In this document: positions 16,440 to 24,808 of the stretch, piece after piece
Layout of the letters: every line of letters begins with the position of its first letter
Numbering within the stretch: the stretch's first letter is position 1
Source of the DNA: Streptomyces yangpuensis
GTDB lineage: Bacteria; Actinomycetota; Actinomycetes; Streptomycetales; Streptomycetaceae
NCBI RefSeq assembly: GCF_001005295.1
Contig: NZ_LBMK01000003.1
Coordinates: forward strand, 875,060-939,059
Reading direction: 5' to 3'
DNA length: 64,000 nt
Notes under the pieces: model-generated
What the model was told of the DNA's origin: nothing
The model's input: only the letters and a program-made list of their open reading frames with translations
Database searches by the model: none
Program-made: the position numbers and the translations under genes

Positions 16440-16508
16440 CGAGAGCACTGCTCTCGCTTGAATCCAGTGTGCATTGATCGGTGCACCAAAGCAAGAGCAG
16501 TGCTCTCG
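16440..16508. promoter_or_regulatory. Two TetR-type operators in inverted orientation
   Basis: CGAGAGCACTGCTCTCG (16440-16456) is an almost perfect palindrome. A second copy, AGAGCAGTGCTCTCG (16494-16508), lies 52 bp further on, reading as the reverse complement of the first over about 20 bp including its AAGC and GAA flanks. Together they bracket the divergent promoters of the oxidoreductase and the TetR gene. Confidence 0.75.
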
Positions 16509-16567
16509 AAGTTGAGCAGCGATCCGAATCCTGGGCAGTGCTCCGCCCGCGTGGCACACTGGCCCGC

Positions 16568-17266
16568 ATGAACACCGTGCGAGGGGCCAGGGAACGGGCC
16601 CGCATCGAGGTCACCGCCGCCATCAAGGACGAGGCACGCCGCCGGCTCGCGGCCGAGGGCGCCGCCAAACTGTCCCTGCGCGCCGTCGCCCGCGAGCTGG
16701 GCATGGTCTCCTCGGCCCTCTACCGCTACTTCCCCAGCCGCGACGACCTGCTGACGGCGCTCATCATCGACGCGTACGACAGCCTCGGCGCCGCTGCCGA
16801 GGAGGCCGACGCCCACGCCCTCGCCGCCGGAGCCCCGCCCCGCGCACGCTGGATCGCCGTCTGCGAGTCCGTCCGCACGTGGGCGCTGCGGCACCCCCAC
16901 GAATACGCCCTCGTCTACGGCTCCCCGGTGCCCGGCTACAGCGCCCCCGCCGACACCATCGGGCCCGCCTCCCGGGTCGGCAACGTCCTCATCGGCGTCG
17001 TCCGCGCCGCCTACGAGGGGCGCGGCCTCGCCCTGCCGCCGCTGCCGCCCGCCCTGGGCCCCGAGGCGGACCGGATGACCGCCGATTTCGCGGAGGGCCT
17101 GCCCCCGGCGGTCGTACCCGCCCTCGTCGCCGCGTGGGCGCAGCTGGCCGGCCTGGTCTCCTTCGAGCTGTTCGGACAGTTCAAGGGTGTCGTCGAGGAG
17201 CGGTCCGCGTTCTTCGCCCACGCGGCCGGGCAACTGGCGCACGGGGTCGGGCTGCCCGCCGTATGA
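16568..17266 (+). CDS. TetR/AcrR family transcriptional regulator
   Basis: 232 residues. The N-terminal helix-turn-helix runs about residues 15-65 with the typical LSLRAVARELGMVSSALYRYF recognition segment (split here across the two helices). The C-terminal ligand domain is of the TetR_C_13/WHG type, with RPHEYALVYG-like wording (HPHEYALVYG). It most likely represses itself and the divergent F420-type oxidoreductase through the two palindromes at 16440-16508, which contain the start region of its own transcript. ATG 16568 is the family-typical start; no good ribosome site is seen. Confidence 0.9.
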   Translation: MNTVRGARERARIEVTAAIKDEARRRLAAEGAAKLSLRAVARELGMVSSALYRYFPSRDDLLTALIIDAYDSLGAAAEEADAHALAAGAPPRARWIAVCESVRTWALRHPHEYALVYGSPVPGYSAPADTIGPASRVGNVLIGVVRAAYEGRGLALPPLPPALGPEADRMTADFAEGLPPAVVPALVAAWAQLAGLVSFELFGQFKGVVEERSAFFAHAAGQLAHGVGLPAV

Positions 17267-17432
17267 CACGAAGGCGGGGGAGGGGCGGCCGTCCCTCCGG
17301 GAATTCACGTGATGGGGCGATGGCTCGCTCTCCTGTTCCTCACGCCAATACAAGAGGTTCAGCCCTGACCGACGGGCCGTCCGTCTAGTGTTCCTCGGGT
17401 CCCCCGCCCCGCCTCCGCCGGAGGAAACGTTC

Positions 17433-18389
17433 ATGCCTCGCGCCGAGAAGGCCTTGTACGCCGTCCTGGCCACCGTCCTACTGGCCGCGCCGGCGCCCTC
17501 CGCCAGCACGCCGCCGCGCGAAGCGCCCACCCGGCCCGCCACTGCCGCCGCCCCGTCACCGACCCCGCCGCCCACGCCGCGGCTGCCGGGCGTACGGGGC
17601 CTGGAGATCGGTGTTCCCGCCTACGTGATGGCGGACGACCGCATGCTGACCGACCTCACCGCCACCGGCCCCGCCCCGTCGGTCGTCGTACTGAACCCGG
17701 GCAACGGCGACGCCCCCTTCAGCGCCCCCTGGCGGTCCCGAGCCGACGCGCTCCGCGCCCGCACCACCTCCACCGGCGAGCGGACCAAGGTGCTCGGCTA
17801 CGTCCACACCGACCACGGCAACCGCGGCATGGCCGCCGTCAAGGCCTCCGTCGACAACTACCTCAAGACCCCGGACGGCCGGCTGCACGTCGACGGCATC
17901 TTCTTCGACGTCGTCAGCCGCGACTGCGGCCCCGCCAACGCCACCCGGGACCACTACGCGGAGCTGCGCCGCTACGTCCAGGACACCATGAACGCCGCGG
18001 ATACCACCGTCCCCGACCTCGTCGTCAACAACCCCGGCACCGCCATAGCCGACTGCTACCTGGATACCGGCCGCCGGACCGCGGACGTCTTCGTCACCTA
18101 CGAGGACACCTACGCCGCGTACACCGGAGCCGGCTGGCTCGGCGGCAACGTCTTCGACCAGGACTCCGGCTACCGGCCCGGTACCGAACTCGACCCGAGC
18201 GGAACGGCCTTCTGGCACCTGGTCCACGACGTCCCCGACGCCGAGGCGATGCGCGCCACTCTCCGCACCTCCTTCGACCGTGGCGCGGGCTACGCGTACG
18301 CCACGGACACGGTCATGCCCAACCCCTGGAACGCGGGCCCCACGTGGAAGTACACCTCCCAGACCGCCTACGCGGCCACCCTCGGCTAG
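17433..18389 (+). CDS. Secreted spherulation-specific family 4 protein
   Basis: 318 residues. A signal peptide occupies about residues 1-26 (charged MPRAEK, hydrophobic core, cut near PSAS), followed by a Pro/Thr/Ala linker to about residue 50. The rest matches the spherulin-4 family, a TIM-barrel-like domain related to endo-alpha-1,4-polygalactosaminidases: GVPAYVMADD at the start, VLGYVHTDHGNR, DGIFFDVVSRDC, VVNNPGTAI. It is probably an exported glycan hydrolase. GGAGG lies 8 nt before ATG 17433. CTGACC/TAGTGT (17365-17391) may be its promoter. Confidence 0.82.
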   Translation: MPRAEKALYAVLATVLLAAPAPSASTPPREAPTRPATAAAPSPTPPPTPRLPGVRGLEIGVPAYVMADDRMLTDLTATGPAPSVVVLNPGNGDAPFSAPWRSRADALRARTTSTGERTKVLGYVHTDHGNRGMAAVKASVDNYLKTPDGRLHVDGIFFDVVSRDCGPANATRDHYAELRRYVQDTMNAADTTVPDLVVNNPGTAIADCYLDTGRRTADVFVTYEDTYAAYTGAGWLGGNVFDQDSGYRPGTELDPSGTAFWHLVHDVPDAEAMRATLRTSFDRGAGYAYATDTVMPNPWNAGPTWKYTSQTAYAATLG

Positions 18390-18466
18390 TGCTGTGACCG
18401 GCACCTTCCCGCAGGCCCGCGGGCCCGCCCATGTGCGGGCGTGCGGCCGTCTGGTTCCATGGTCCC

Positions 18467-18931
18467 GTGAACGCCGTGATCACCAGCCTCATCGCCGTGC
18501 TCGGGACGCTGCTCGGGTCGGTGGTGACGCATGCGTTCCAGCAGCGCTCCGCGAAGCGCACGGAGCGGAACGCCCTGGACGCGCAGCTGCGTCAGGAGCG
18601 GCTCGACGCCTACGGCGCGTACGCGGGCCTGCTGGTGGAGTTCCGGCAGGCCATGCTGCACCACTGGTTCTGCGTGCACCAGGGCCGTGACGCGGAGGAC
18701 GAAGTCGCCCTCCGCGGGCGCTCGTTCGAGACCCGCTCCAGTGCGCAGCAGGCACTCCTCCGGCTCCAGCTGATCACCGACGACGCCGCTCTCGGTACCG
18801 CCGCGGTCGACGCCTTCACCGCGGTCGGCGCCATCGACCGTGCGCAGGACCTTCCGGAGCTCGTCACCCGGCGGGACGCGACCCGCGAGCTGATCGACGC
18901 CTTCGTCGCGAACGCCCGCCGCTGCGTGTGA
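18467..18931 (+). CDS. Hypothetical membrane-anchored protein
   Basis: 154 residues: one N-terminal transmembrane helix (about 3-20, VITSLIAVLGTLLGSVVTHAF) followed by a charged helical region that could form a coiled coil (RSAKRTERNALDAQLRQERL) and a helical C-terminal body. I recognise the architecture from other streptomycetes but know no function. GTG 18467 starts directly at the membrane helix; ATG 18431 is an alternative. No partner gene is obvious. Confidence 0.6.
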   Translation: MNAVITSLIAVLGTLLGSVVTHAFQQRSAKRTERNALDAQLRQERLDAYGAYAGLLVEFRQAMLHHWFCVHQGRDAEDEVALRGRSFETRSSAQQALLRLQLITDDAALGTAAVDAFTAVGAIDRAQDLPELVTRRDATRELIDAFVANARRCV

Positions 18932-19386
18932 GGTTCGGGCGACGGCGCACCGGGCCGGGCCCTGTCCGGTCGGGGTCCGTCCGCGTTGCACCCCATGGTG
19001 ACGGCCGTGTTCCGGTCCGGGGCGACCTTGAAGGTGCTGTGGAACCGCTCCCGGTCGCCGTGGTGCACCAGGCTGTTGTCGGGGAGCAGCAGCATCCGGC
19101 CGTGTACGCCTGCGGCCCGGCGACACCGGACAGTACGGCCAGGACCGGGGCGCCCTCTGCCGCGCGCGACGACGCCGTCCGGTGCACCGGCGACCACCTT
19201 CCTCCCTGTGGTCAAAGGTCCTCCGGCGGGCGTGCCCCGGCCAGTTGATCACCTGCTCGGCAGCTGCCGCCCGCAGGTCCAGCCGGTGTCGCCCCTCCCG
19301 CAGGTCAGCATTCGCGGGAACAGGCCGCCCACCGGCCGGCCCACGGCCGCGTGGGCCTCTCGCGGAGTGGGACCGCCGCGGCCCGA
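18932..19386 (-). pseudogene. Gene remnant, possibly serine hydrolase / beta-lactamase-like C-terminus
   Basis: This 455-bp gap has no convincing intact gene. On the minus strand around 18990-19110 one frame reads LLLPDNSLVHHGDRERF, then HSTFKVAPDRNTAVTMGCNAD. That resembles the G/H-x-G...FxVxPxxxxAVxxxxNxD ending of class C beta-lactamase-family hydrolases, without start, catalytic motifs or a continuous frame. Treat as a weak remnant call. Confidence 0.3.
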
Positions 19387-19926
19387 TCAGCGGTAGTCGT
19401 CCGGGTGGCCCTGCATCCAGGTGTTGATCCTGTCGCGGGTGCTGATCAGCAGCGTCTGGTGCTTCTTCAGGTTCGTGAAGCTGCGGTCACCGGCGAGTTG
19501 CGCGTCGAGCTCCGCGATGAGCGCGATGGGTTCGGGGAAGTGCCCGGGGCCCTTCGGGTCCGCCTTCATCGCCGCGTCCAGGCCGTGGAGTTCGTCGTGG
19601 ACCCGCCCGAGGAAGTGGGCGCATTCGGCCGGCGTGCACGCATCGTTCAGCGTCGCCTGAAGCCCCGCGAAGGCGTCCCGGACCTTCTCCGGCGCGGCGC
19701 CGGGGAGGGCGCCGGGCCCGCCGGAGGCCCCTGGCGCGGCCGGACCCGAACCCGACGGGCCCGGCACCGCGGACGCCGACGGCGGCACCGACGGCACCGA
19801 CGCCGACGCCGACGCCGACGCGGTCGGCGCGGCGGCGGGCGTGGCCGGATCCGCGCCGCAGGAGACCGCGAACACCGCCAGGACCACCGCGGCCACCGCC
19901 GTGCCGCGCACCGTGGAACCGAACAC
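19387..19926 (-). CDS. Putative lipoprotein, unknown function
   Basis: 179 residues. The N-terminus is a lipoprotein signal (hydrophobic VAAVVLAVFAVSC with a plausible lipobox AVSC, Cys about residue 24), so the protein is probably anchored on the outer face of the membrane. A Ser/Ala/Pro/Gly-rich linker follows to about residue 80, then a helical domain with a Cys pair (DACTPAECAHF) that may be disulphide-bonded. I do not recognise the domain. GTG 19926 is chosen because it puts the signal peptide at the N-terminus; upstream in-frame codons give an unlikely charged extension. Confidence 0.65.
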   Translation of the reverse strand: MFGSTVRGTAVAAVVLAVFAVSCGADPATPAAAPTASASASASVPSVPPSASAVPGPSGSGPAAPGASGGPGALPGAAPEKVRDAFAGLQATLNDACTPAECAHFLGRVHDELHGLDAAMKADPKGPGHFPEPIALIAELDAQLAGDRSFTNLKKHQTLLISTRDRINTWMQGHPDDYR

Positions 19927-20019
19927 CTGCCACCCCCGAGATCGTTGAGGAGGTGACCATAACCGCTTGTCCCCGCAGGTCATCGGCCGGGGCGCAAGGA
20001 ACGGCCCCCGGCACAGGCC

Positions 20020-20763
20020 TCAGATCCCGGCCGTGTCCGCCCACAGCGCGGCCAGCGACAGGTCGCCCGTCACCCCCGGACCCGCCAGCGGCAGCCGGTT
20101 CCACAGCGCCGCGTACAGCCAGGCCGCCTCGCCGGTGACCTCGCAGTCGACCGGATCGCCCGTGTCGCCCAGCACCGTCCGCGCCGGCGCCGGCGACAGG
20201 TGTACGGTCCACACCGCGGCCGTGTCGGCGGCGCGGATCCGCATCGTCCGCGGCTCCGGGGTCCGCACCCGGCTCCGAGGCCGCGCGTGGAAGCCGGTGA
20301 GCAGCTCGTCCACCCCGTCCTCCGCGAAGTCCGGTGCCACCGGTGAGAGGACGACACCCAGCGCGGACTCGGCGTCCATCCGGTGCACGGTGGTCTCATG
20401 GGCCTGGCGGCGCGCCCAGAACGCAGTCGGCGACGGCGGGGCGGTCGGCAGGAAGGTCCAGCACTGCACGTCCGCCGGGGCCTCGGTCAGCGTCCGCACC
20501 AGGTCCGCGTGACCCTCCCGGAACCACGCCAGGAGCTCGCCGTCGACCAGTTCCGGCGCCTCCGGGAAGCCCGTCGGCTCCAGCCGCCCCTCCGCGACGT
20601 AGGCGGCGGCCCAGCGGTGCACCGACCCGGTGTGCCGCAACAGGTCGGTGACGTGCCAGCCCGGACAGGACGGGACGAAGGCATCGGTACCGGCCCGCTC
20701 GGCCACGTCGGCGAGCAGTTCGCCCTCCCGGGCGAGGGTCTTCACGTACTCGGTGATCTCCAT
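20020..20763 (-). CDS. Maleylpyruvate isomerase family mycothiol-dependent enzyme
   Basis: 247 residues of the DinB/MDMPI fold: metal-binding histidines in WHVTDLLRHTGSVHRW (about residues 36-51) and RRQAHETTVHRMDAE (about 120-134), followed by the C-terminal sterol-carrier-like MDMPI_C domain. Members use mycothiol, the actinobacterial thiol cofactor, for isomerisation or conjugation; the substrate is unknown. Its ATG faces that of the AlkB-like gene across only 38 bp, so their promoters must overlap. Confidence 0.8.
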   Translation of the reverse strand: MEITEYVKTLAREGELLADVAERAGTDAFVPSCPGWHVTDLLRHTGSVHRWAAAYVAEGRLEPTGFPEAPELVDGELLAWFREGHADLVRTLTEAPADVQCWTFLPTAPPSPTAFWARRQAHETTVHRMDAESALGVVLSPVAPDFAEDGVDELLTGFHARPRSRVRTPEPRTMRIRAADTAAVWTVHLSPAPARTVLGDTGDPVDCEVTGEAAWLYAALWNRLPLAGPGVTGDLSLAALWADTAGI

Positions 20764-20801
20764 ACCGGGAGTCTTGCAGCCCCGGCACCGACAATGGAGG
20801 C

Positions 20802-21458
20802 ATGGACGGCGAACTCTTCCCGCGGGAGCGGACCGTGATCGCCCCCGGGGCGGTGCACGTGCCCGACTGGCTCGGGGCCGACCGGCAGGGAGAGTTGCTG
20901 GCGGCCTGCCGCGCGTGGGCCCGGCCGCCCGCCGGCCTGCGTACCGTGCGTACCCCGGGCGGCGGAGTGATGACCGCCCGGCAGGTGTGCCTGGGGCTGC
21001 ACTGGTACCCGTACGGATACGCCCGCACCGCCGTCGACGGGGACGGGGCACCGGTCAAGCCGATGCCGGACTGGCTCGCCGGGCTCGGGCGGGAGGCGGT
21101 GGCCGCCGCGTACGGGACGCCCGCCGACCCCGGCGCGGCCGCCTACGACATCGCACTGATCAACTTCTACGACGGGGACTCCCGCATGGGCATGCACCGC
21201 GACGCGGAGGAGAAGTCCCCGGCGCCCGTGGTCTCGCTCAGCCTCGGCGACAGCTGCCTCTTCCGCTTCGGGAACACCGACTCCCGCGGGCGCCCGTACC
21301 GCGACGTCGAGCTGCGCAGCGGGGACCTCTTCGTCTTCGGCGGCCCGAGCCGGTCGGCCTACCACGGGGTGCCGAAGGTGCTGCCGGGCACGGGCCCGCG
21401 CGCGCTCGGGCTGACCGGTCGGCTCAACATCACACTCCGGGTCGGCGGGCTGGGCTGA
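20802..21458 (+). CDS. AlkB-like alpha-ketoglutarate-dependent dioxygenase
   Basis: 218 residues of the AlkB Fe(II)/2-oxoglutarate family that removes alkyl groups from DNA or RNA bases oxidatively. Iron ligands are in MHRDAEE (HxD, about H132/D134) and AYHGV (about H187), and the 2-oxoglutarate arginines are in LTGRLNITLR near the end; LINFYDGDSRMGMH is typical. GACAAT ends 6 nt before the ATG, so a leaderless start is possible. It diverges from the mycothiol-dependent enzyme across 38 bp; no ada gene is nearby. Confidence 0.88.
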   Translation: MDGELFPRERTVIAPGAVHVPDWLGADRQGELLAACRAWARPPAGLRTVRTPGGGVMTARQVCLGLHWYPYGYARTAVDGDGAPVKPMPDWLAGLGREAVAAAYGTPADPGAAAYDIALINFYDGDSRMGMHRDAEEKSPAPVVSLSLGDSCLFRFGNTDSRGRPYRDVELRSGDLFVFGGPSRSAYHGVPKVLPGTGPRALGLTGRLNITLRVGGLG

Positions 21459-21501
21459 GGGGCGGCGTCCGGCACCGTCCGATCATGCGAGGATCGATGC
21501 C

Positions 21502-22779
21502 ATGAACGGCAACGGGGCCCCGCCGCGGGTGGGGGATGCGACCACGCCATCGGTGTCGAGCGCGGGCACGCGGACCAAGCTGGAACGGGGTCGCGGCGCG
21601 CTCGGACCGGCGCTGGAGCTCGTCCACACCGGCCGCGCCCCGACCCGTGCCGTCCTGACGGCCGAGCTGGGCGTCACCCGCGCCACCGCCGGGGCCGTCG
21701 CAGCCGAGCTGGAGGCGCTCGGGCTGATCCGGGTCGACTCCCGCCCCGGCGGCTCGGGCGGCGCCGGGGGCACGGGCGGCGGCCAGGGCCGTCCCTCGCA
21801 CCGCCTGTCGGTGGCCGAGGACGGGCCGGTGGCGGTCGCCGCGCAGGTGCACTCGGACGGTTTCCGGGCCGCCCTGGTGGGCCTCGGCGGCCGGATCGTC
21901 GCCACCGCCCCCGGCAAGGTCACCGTCTCCGCCGACCCGGCCCAGGTGCTCGGCGCGGTCGTCCGGGCGGGCGCGGAGCTGCTCGCGGACAGCGGCCGCC
22001 GCTGCGTCGGCGCCGGGCTGGCGGTCCCGTCGGCGGTCGCCGAGCCGGACGGCACGGCGCTGAACCCGCTGCACCTGGCCTGGCCGGCGGGCTCGCCCGT
22101 ACGGGACATCTTCGCGGAGTGCGTGAAGGACGCCGGGATCGACGGCCCCGCCCTGACCGGCAACGACGTCAACCTCGCTGCGCTCGCCGAGCACCGGCAC
22201 GGCGCGGGTCGCAGCGCGCAGCACCTGCTGTGCGTGGCCACCGGGCACCGCGGGGTCGGCGGCGCCCTGGTGCTGGACGGCCGCCTGCACAGCGGCAGTT
22301 CGGGCCTGGCCCTGGAGGTCGGCCACCTCACCGTGAACCCCGAGGGGCGCGCCTGCCACTGCGGCGGCCGCGGCTGCCTGGACGTGGAGGCGGACCCGCT
22401 GGCCTTCCTCACCGCGGCGGGCCGCAGCCCCGGCCCCGAGGTGTCGCTGCTCCAGCAGGCCCGCGACCTGCTGCGCGAGGAACCCGAGGAGCCCGCGGTA
22501 CGGGCGGCCACGGAAGAGCTGATCGACCGGCTCGGCCTGGGCCTCGCCGGCCTGGTGAACATCCTGAACCCGGACCGGATCATCCTGGGCGGGCTGCACC
22601 GGGAGCTGCTGTACGCGGACCCGGAGCGGCTGCGGGCGGTCGTCGCGGACCGCAGCCTGTGGGGGCGCAGCGGCGGCGTGCCCATCCTGCCGTGCACCCT
22701 CGACCACAACAGCCTGGTCGGGGCGGCGGAACTGGCCTGGCAGCCGGTGCTCGACGACCCGCTGGGAGCCCTCACCTAG
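21502..22779 (+). CDS. ROK family transcriptional regulator
   Basis: 425 residues: an N-terminal winged helix (about 32-75, RAVLTAELGVTRATAGAVAAELEALGLI) and a ROK sugar-kinase-like domain. The zinc-binding CxCGxxGC signature is CHCGGRGCLD at about 286-295, with GHLTVNPEG before it. Repressors of this type sense sugars or sugar phosphates. A Gly-rich insert (about 84-96) links the two parts. No sugar operon is adjacent, so the target is not evident. Confidence 0.88.
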   Translation: MNGNGAPPRVGDATTPSVSSAGTRTKLERGRGALGPALELVHTGRAPTRAVLTAELGVTRATAGAVAAELEALGLIRVDSRPGGSGGAGGTGGGQGRPSHRLSVAEDGPVAVAAQVHSDGFRAALVGLGGRIVATAPGKVTVSADPAQVLGAVVRAGAELLADSGRRCVGAGLAVPSAVAEPDGTALNPLHLAWPAGSPVRDIFAECVKDAGIDGPALTGNDVNLAALAEHRHGAGRSAQHLLCVATGHRGVGGALVLDGRLHSGSSGLALEVGHLTVNPEGRACHCGGRGCLDVEADPLAFLTAAGRSPGPEVSLLQQARDLLREEPEEPAVRAATEELIDRLGLGLAGLVNILNPDRIILGGLHRELLYADPERLRAVVADRSLWGRSGGVPILPCTLDHNSLVGAAELAWQPVLDDPLGALT

Positions 22780-22798
22780 GAGGTGCTCCCGGCCGGAC

Positions 22799-22845
22799 GG
22801 CGGTCACCCGGGACGGCGGTCACCCGGGACTGCGGTCACCCCGGG
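22799..22845. repeat. Three tandem copies of a 16-bp GGTCACCCGGG unit
   Basis: GGCGGTCACCCGGGAC occurs at 22799-22814 and 22815-22830, then a third variant GCGGTCACCCCGGGC to 22846. Each is self-complementary at its centre, so the block may fold and separate the convergent ROK and ATPase genes; it overlaps the last codons of the ATPase gene. Confidence 0.5.
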
Positions 22846-23420
22846 CGGACCGCCACCGGGGAGGGGGCCGGCACCGGCAGCGCCGCGGGTACGGTCTCCG
22901 GCACCGGCAGCGCCGCGGGTACGGTGCCCGGGTCGACGGCCACGACCACGGTGCGCGTGGGTTCCCGTACGGGCCTGGCCGCGATCGAGACCGGGTGCGT
23001 CGGAGCCACCGGGGTGGGCGCCGCCGTCAGGGAGAACCAGACGACCTTGCCCAGCCCGTCGGGCCGTTCGCGCACTCCCCAGGCCTCGCTGAGCGCCTCC
23101 ACGAGGGCGAGCCCGCGTCCGCAGGTCTCCAGTGGCCCCGCCTGCGTCGTGCGCAGGACCGGGAGCCGCGGATCGCTGTCGATGACCGAGACCGTCAGCC
23201 GTCCGAGCCGGAGCTCGATCTCGACGACGCAGGTCTTGTCCGGCTGCGCGTGGCGGTGGACGTTGCTGAGCAGCTCCGTCACGCCGAGCGCAGCCCGGTC
23301 TATGAGCGGATCGAGCTGCCAGTGGCGCAGTTGGGCCGAGAGGATTCTGCGGATTTGGCCGATCCGCGACGGCAAGGCCTGCAGTTCGACGACGCAGTGC
23401 CTGCGGGAATGACTGATCAC
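22836..23420 (-). CDS. ATP-binding protein, anti-sigma-factor (RsbW/SpoIIAB-like) type
   Basis: 194 residues. The first 135 are a HATPase_c_2 domain: N-box ELLSNVHRHA (about residues 49-58), G1-like VIDSDPRLP, and GRGLALVEALSEAWG as the G2 region. Many streptomycete paralogues of this kind act as switch kinases that bind sigma factors or phosphorylate anti-anti-sigma proteins; no partner is encoded here. The C-terminal 60 residues are Pro/Val/Ala-rich and contain a tandem 10-residue repeat (VPAALPVP) produced by the DNA repeat at 22869-22925. Confidence 0.82.
   Translation of the reverse strand: MISHSRRHCVVELQALPSRIGQIRRILSAQLRHWQLDPLIDRAALGVTELLSNVHRHAQPDKTCVVEIELRLGRLTVSVIDSDPRLPVLRTTQAGPLETCGRGLALVEALSEAWGVRERPDGLGKVVWFSLTAAPTPVAPTHPVSIAARPVREPTRTVVVAVDPGTVPAALPVPETVPAALPVPAPSPVAVRPG
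22869..22925. repeat. 30-bp tandem repeat within the ATPase tail
   Basis: CGGCACCGGCAGCGCCGCGG and the following TACGGT recur with a 30-bp period (22869-22895 and 22899-22925), in frame, duplicating ten residues of the disordered C-terminus. Confidence 0.7.
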
Positions 23421-23620
23421 GGCTGCGACTCCCCGACATGAGTGTTACGGGTGCTGCACCCTCGGTAATGCTCCACCAGGGTCACCCACGGTGCCGCGCA
23501 GTGCAACCGAACGCGATCGAAAGCGATCCGCATAGATACCCAAAGTGACTGTTTGTGCAGGTGAGAGAGGTACATTGCGAAAGGCAGGGGGCGAAGCAGA
23601 CCCATGAAGGAGCGCGCCGC

Positions 23621-24793
23621 ATGAGCACCACCGGCACTACGGGCACCACCGGCACCACCGGCCCGGGAACCACCACCGGTACGACGGCCACGACCGTCGA
23701 TGTCGACCGCAGCGACGCGGACTACCGTGCCTGGCTGAAAGAGGCGGTGCGCAAGGTCCAGGCCGACGCCAACCGCTCGGCGGACACGCACCTGCTGAAG
23801 TTCCCGCTGCCCGAGGCCTGGGGCATCGACCTCTACCTCAAGGACGAGTCCACGCACCCGACGGGCTCCCTCAAGCACCGCCTCGCGCGCTCGCTGTTCC
23901 TCTACGCCCTCTGCAACGGCTGGGTCCGGCCGGGCCGCCCCGTCATCGAGGCCTCGTCCGGCTCGACCGCCGTCTCCGAGGCGTACTTCGCCAAGCTGAT
24001 CGGTGTCCCGTTCATCGCCGTCATGCCGCGCACGACCAGCCCGGAGAAGTGCCGTCTCATCGAATTCCACGGCGGCGAATGCCACTTCGTGGACGACCCG
24101 ATGAAGATGTACGAGGCGTCGGCGGAGCTCGCCGCCCGCACCGGCGGGCACTACATGGACCAGTTCACGTACGCGGAGCGGGCCACCGACTGGCGCGGGA
24201 ACAACAACATCGCGGAGTCGATGTACCAGCAGCTCAAGCTGGAACGTTTCCCCGAGCCCGCCTGGATCGTGGCGACCGCCGGCACCGGCGGCACGTCGGC
24301 GACCATCGCGCGCTACGTGCACTACATGCAGCACGACACCCGCATCTGCGTCCCCGACCCGGAGAACTCCTGCTTCTTCGAGGGCTGGACCCGCAACGAC
24401 CCCAATGCGAGCAGCGATTGCGGCTCGCGCATCGAGGGCATCGGCCGCCCGCGGATGGAGCCGAGCTTCGTACCCGGCGCCATCGACCGGATGATGAAGG
24501 TCCCCGACGCGGCGAGCGTCGCCGCCTGCCGCGCGCTGGAGACGGCCATAGGGCGCAAGGCGGGCGGCTCGACCGGCACCGGCCTGTGGAGCGCCCTGAA
24601 GATCGTCTCGGAGATGGTGGCGGAGGGCCGCACCGGCAGCGTCGTCACCCTGCTGTGCGACCCGGGCGACCGCTACCTGGACAAGTACTACTCCGACGAG
24701 TGGCTGGCGGCGCAGGGGCTCGACATCGCCCCGTACGCCAAGACCCTCGACACGCTCATGACGACCGGCGTCTGGCGCGAACCCACCACCTGA
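23621..24793 (+). CDS. PLP-dependent cysteine synthase family protein, Cds1-like cysteine desulfhydrase
   Basis: 390 residues of fold-type II PLP enzymes. The Schiff-base lysine is in TGSLKHRLA (about K86); SSGSTAVSEAY and the phosphate loop GTGGTSATIARY are also clear. The length and the long C-terminal part resemble mycobacterial Cds1 (Rv3684), which converts cysteine to pyruvate, ammonia and H2S, rather than CysK/CysM synthases; that assignment is from recall. Residues 1-30 are Thr/Gly repeats. AAGGAG lies 9 nt before ATG 23621 and TACATT (23571-23576) may be its -10. It diverges from the anti-sigma-type ATPase. Confidence 0.8.
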   Translation: MSTTGTTGTTGTTGPGTTTGTTATTVDVDRSDADYRAWLKEAVRKVQADANRSADTHLLKFPLPEAWGIDLYLKDESTHPTGSLKHRLARSLFLYALCNGWVRPGRPVIEASSGSTAVSEAYFAKLIGVPFIAVMPRTTSPEKCRLIEFHGGECHFVDDPMKMYEASAELAARTGGHYMDQFTYAERATDWRGNNNIAESMYQQLKLERFPEPAWIVATAGTGGTSATIARYVHYMQHDTRICVPDPENSCFFEGWTRNDPNASSDCGSRIEGIGRPRMEPSFVPGAIDRMMKVPDAASVAACRALETAIGRKAGGSTGTGLWSALKIVSEMVAEGRTGSVVTLLCDPGDRYLDKYYSDEWLAAQGLDIAPYAKTLDTLMTTGVWREPTT

Positions 24794-24808
24794 CGCGCCC
24801 CGGCGCGG

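Noticed and set aside
23439..23549. 36-codon ORF between the divergent ATPase and Cds1-like genes, considered as a second cysteine leader peptide
   Set aside because: It lacks the HVDL core and its Cys is not placed as in such peptides; no ribosome site.
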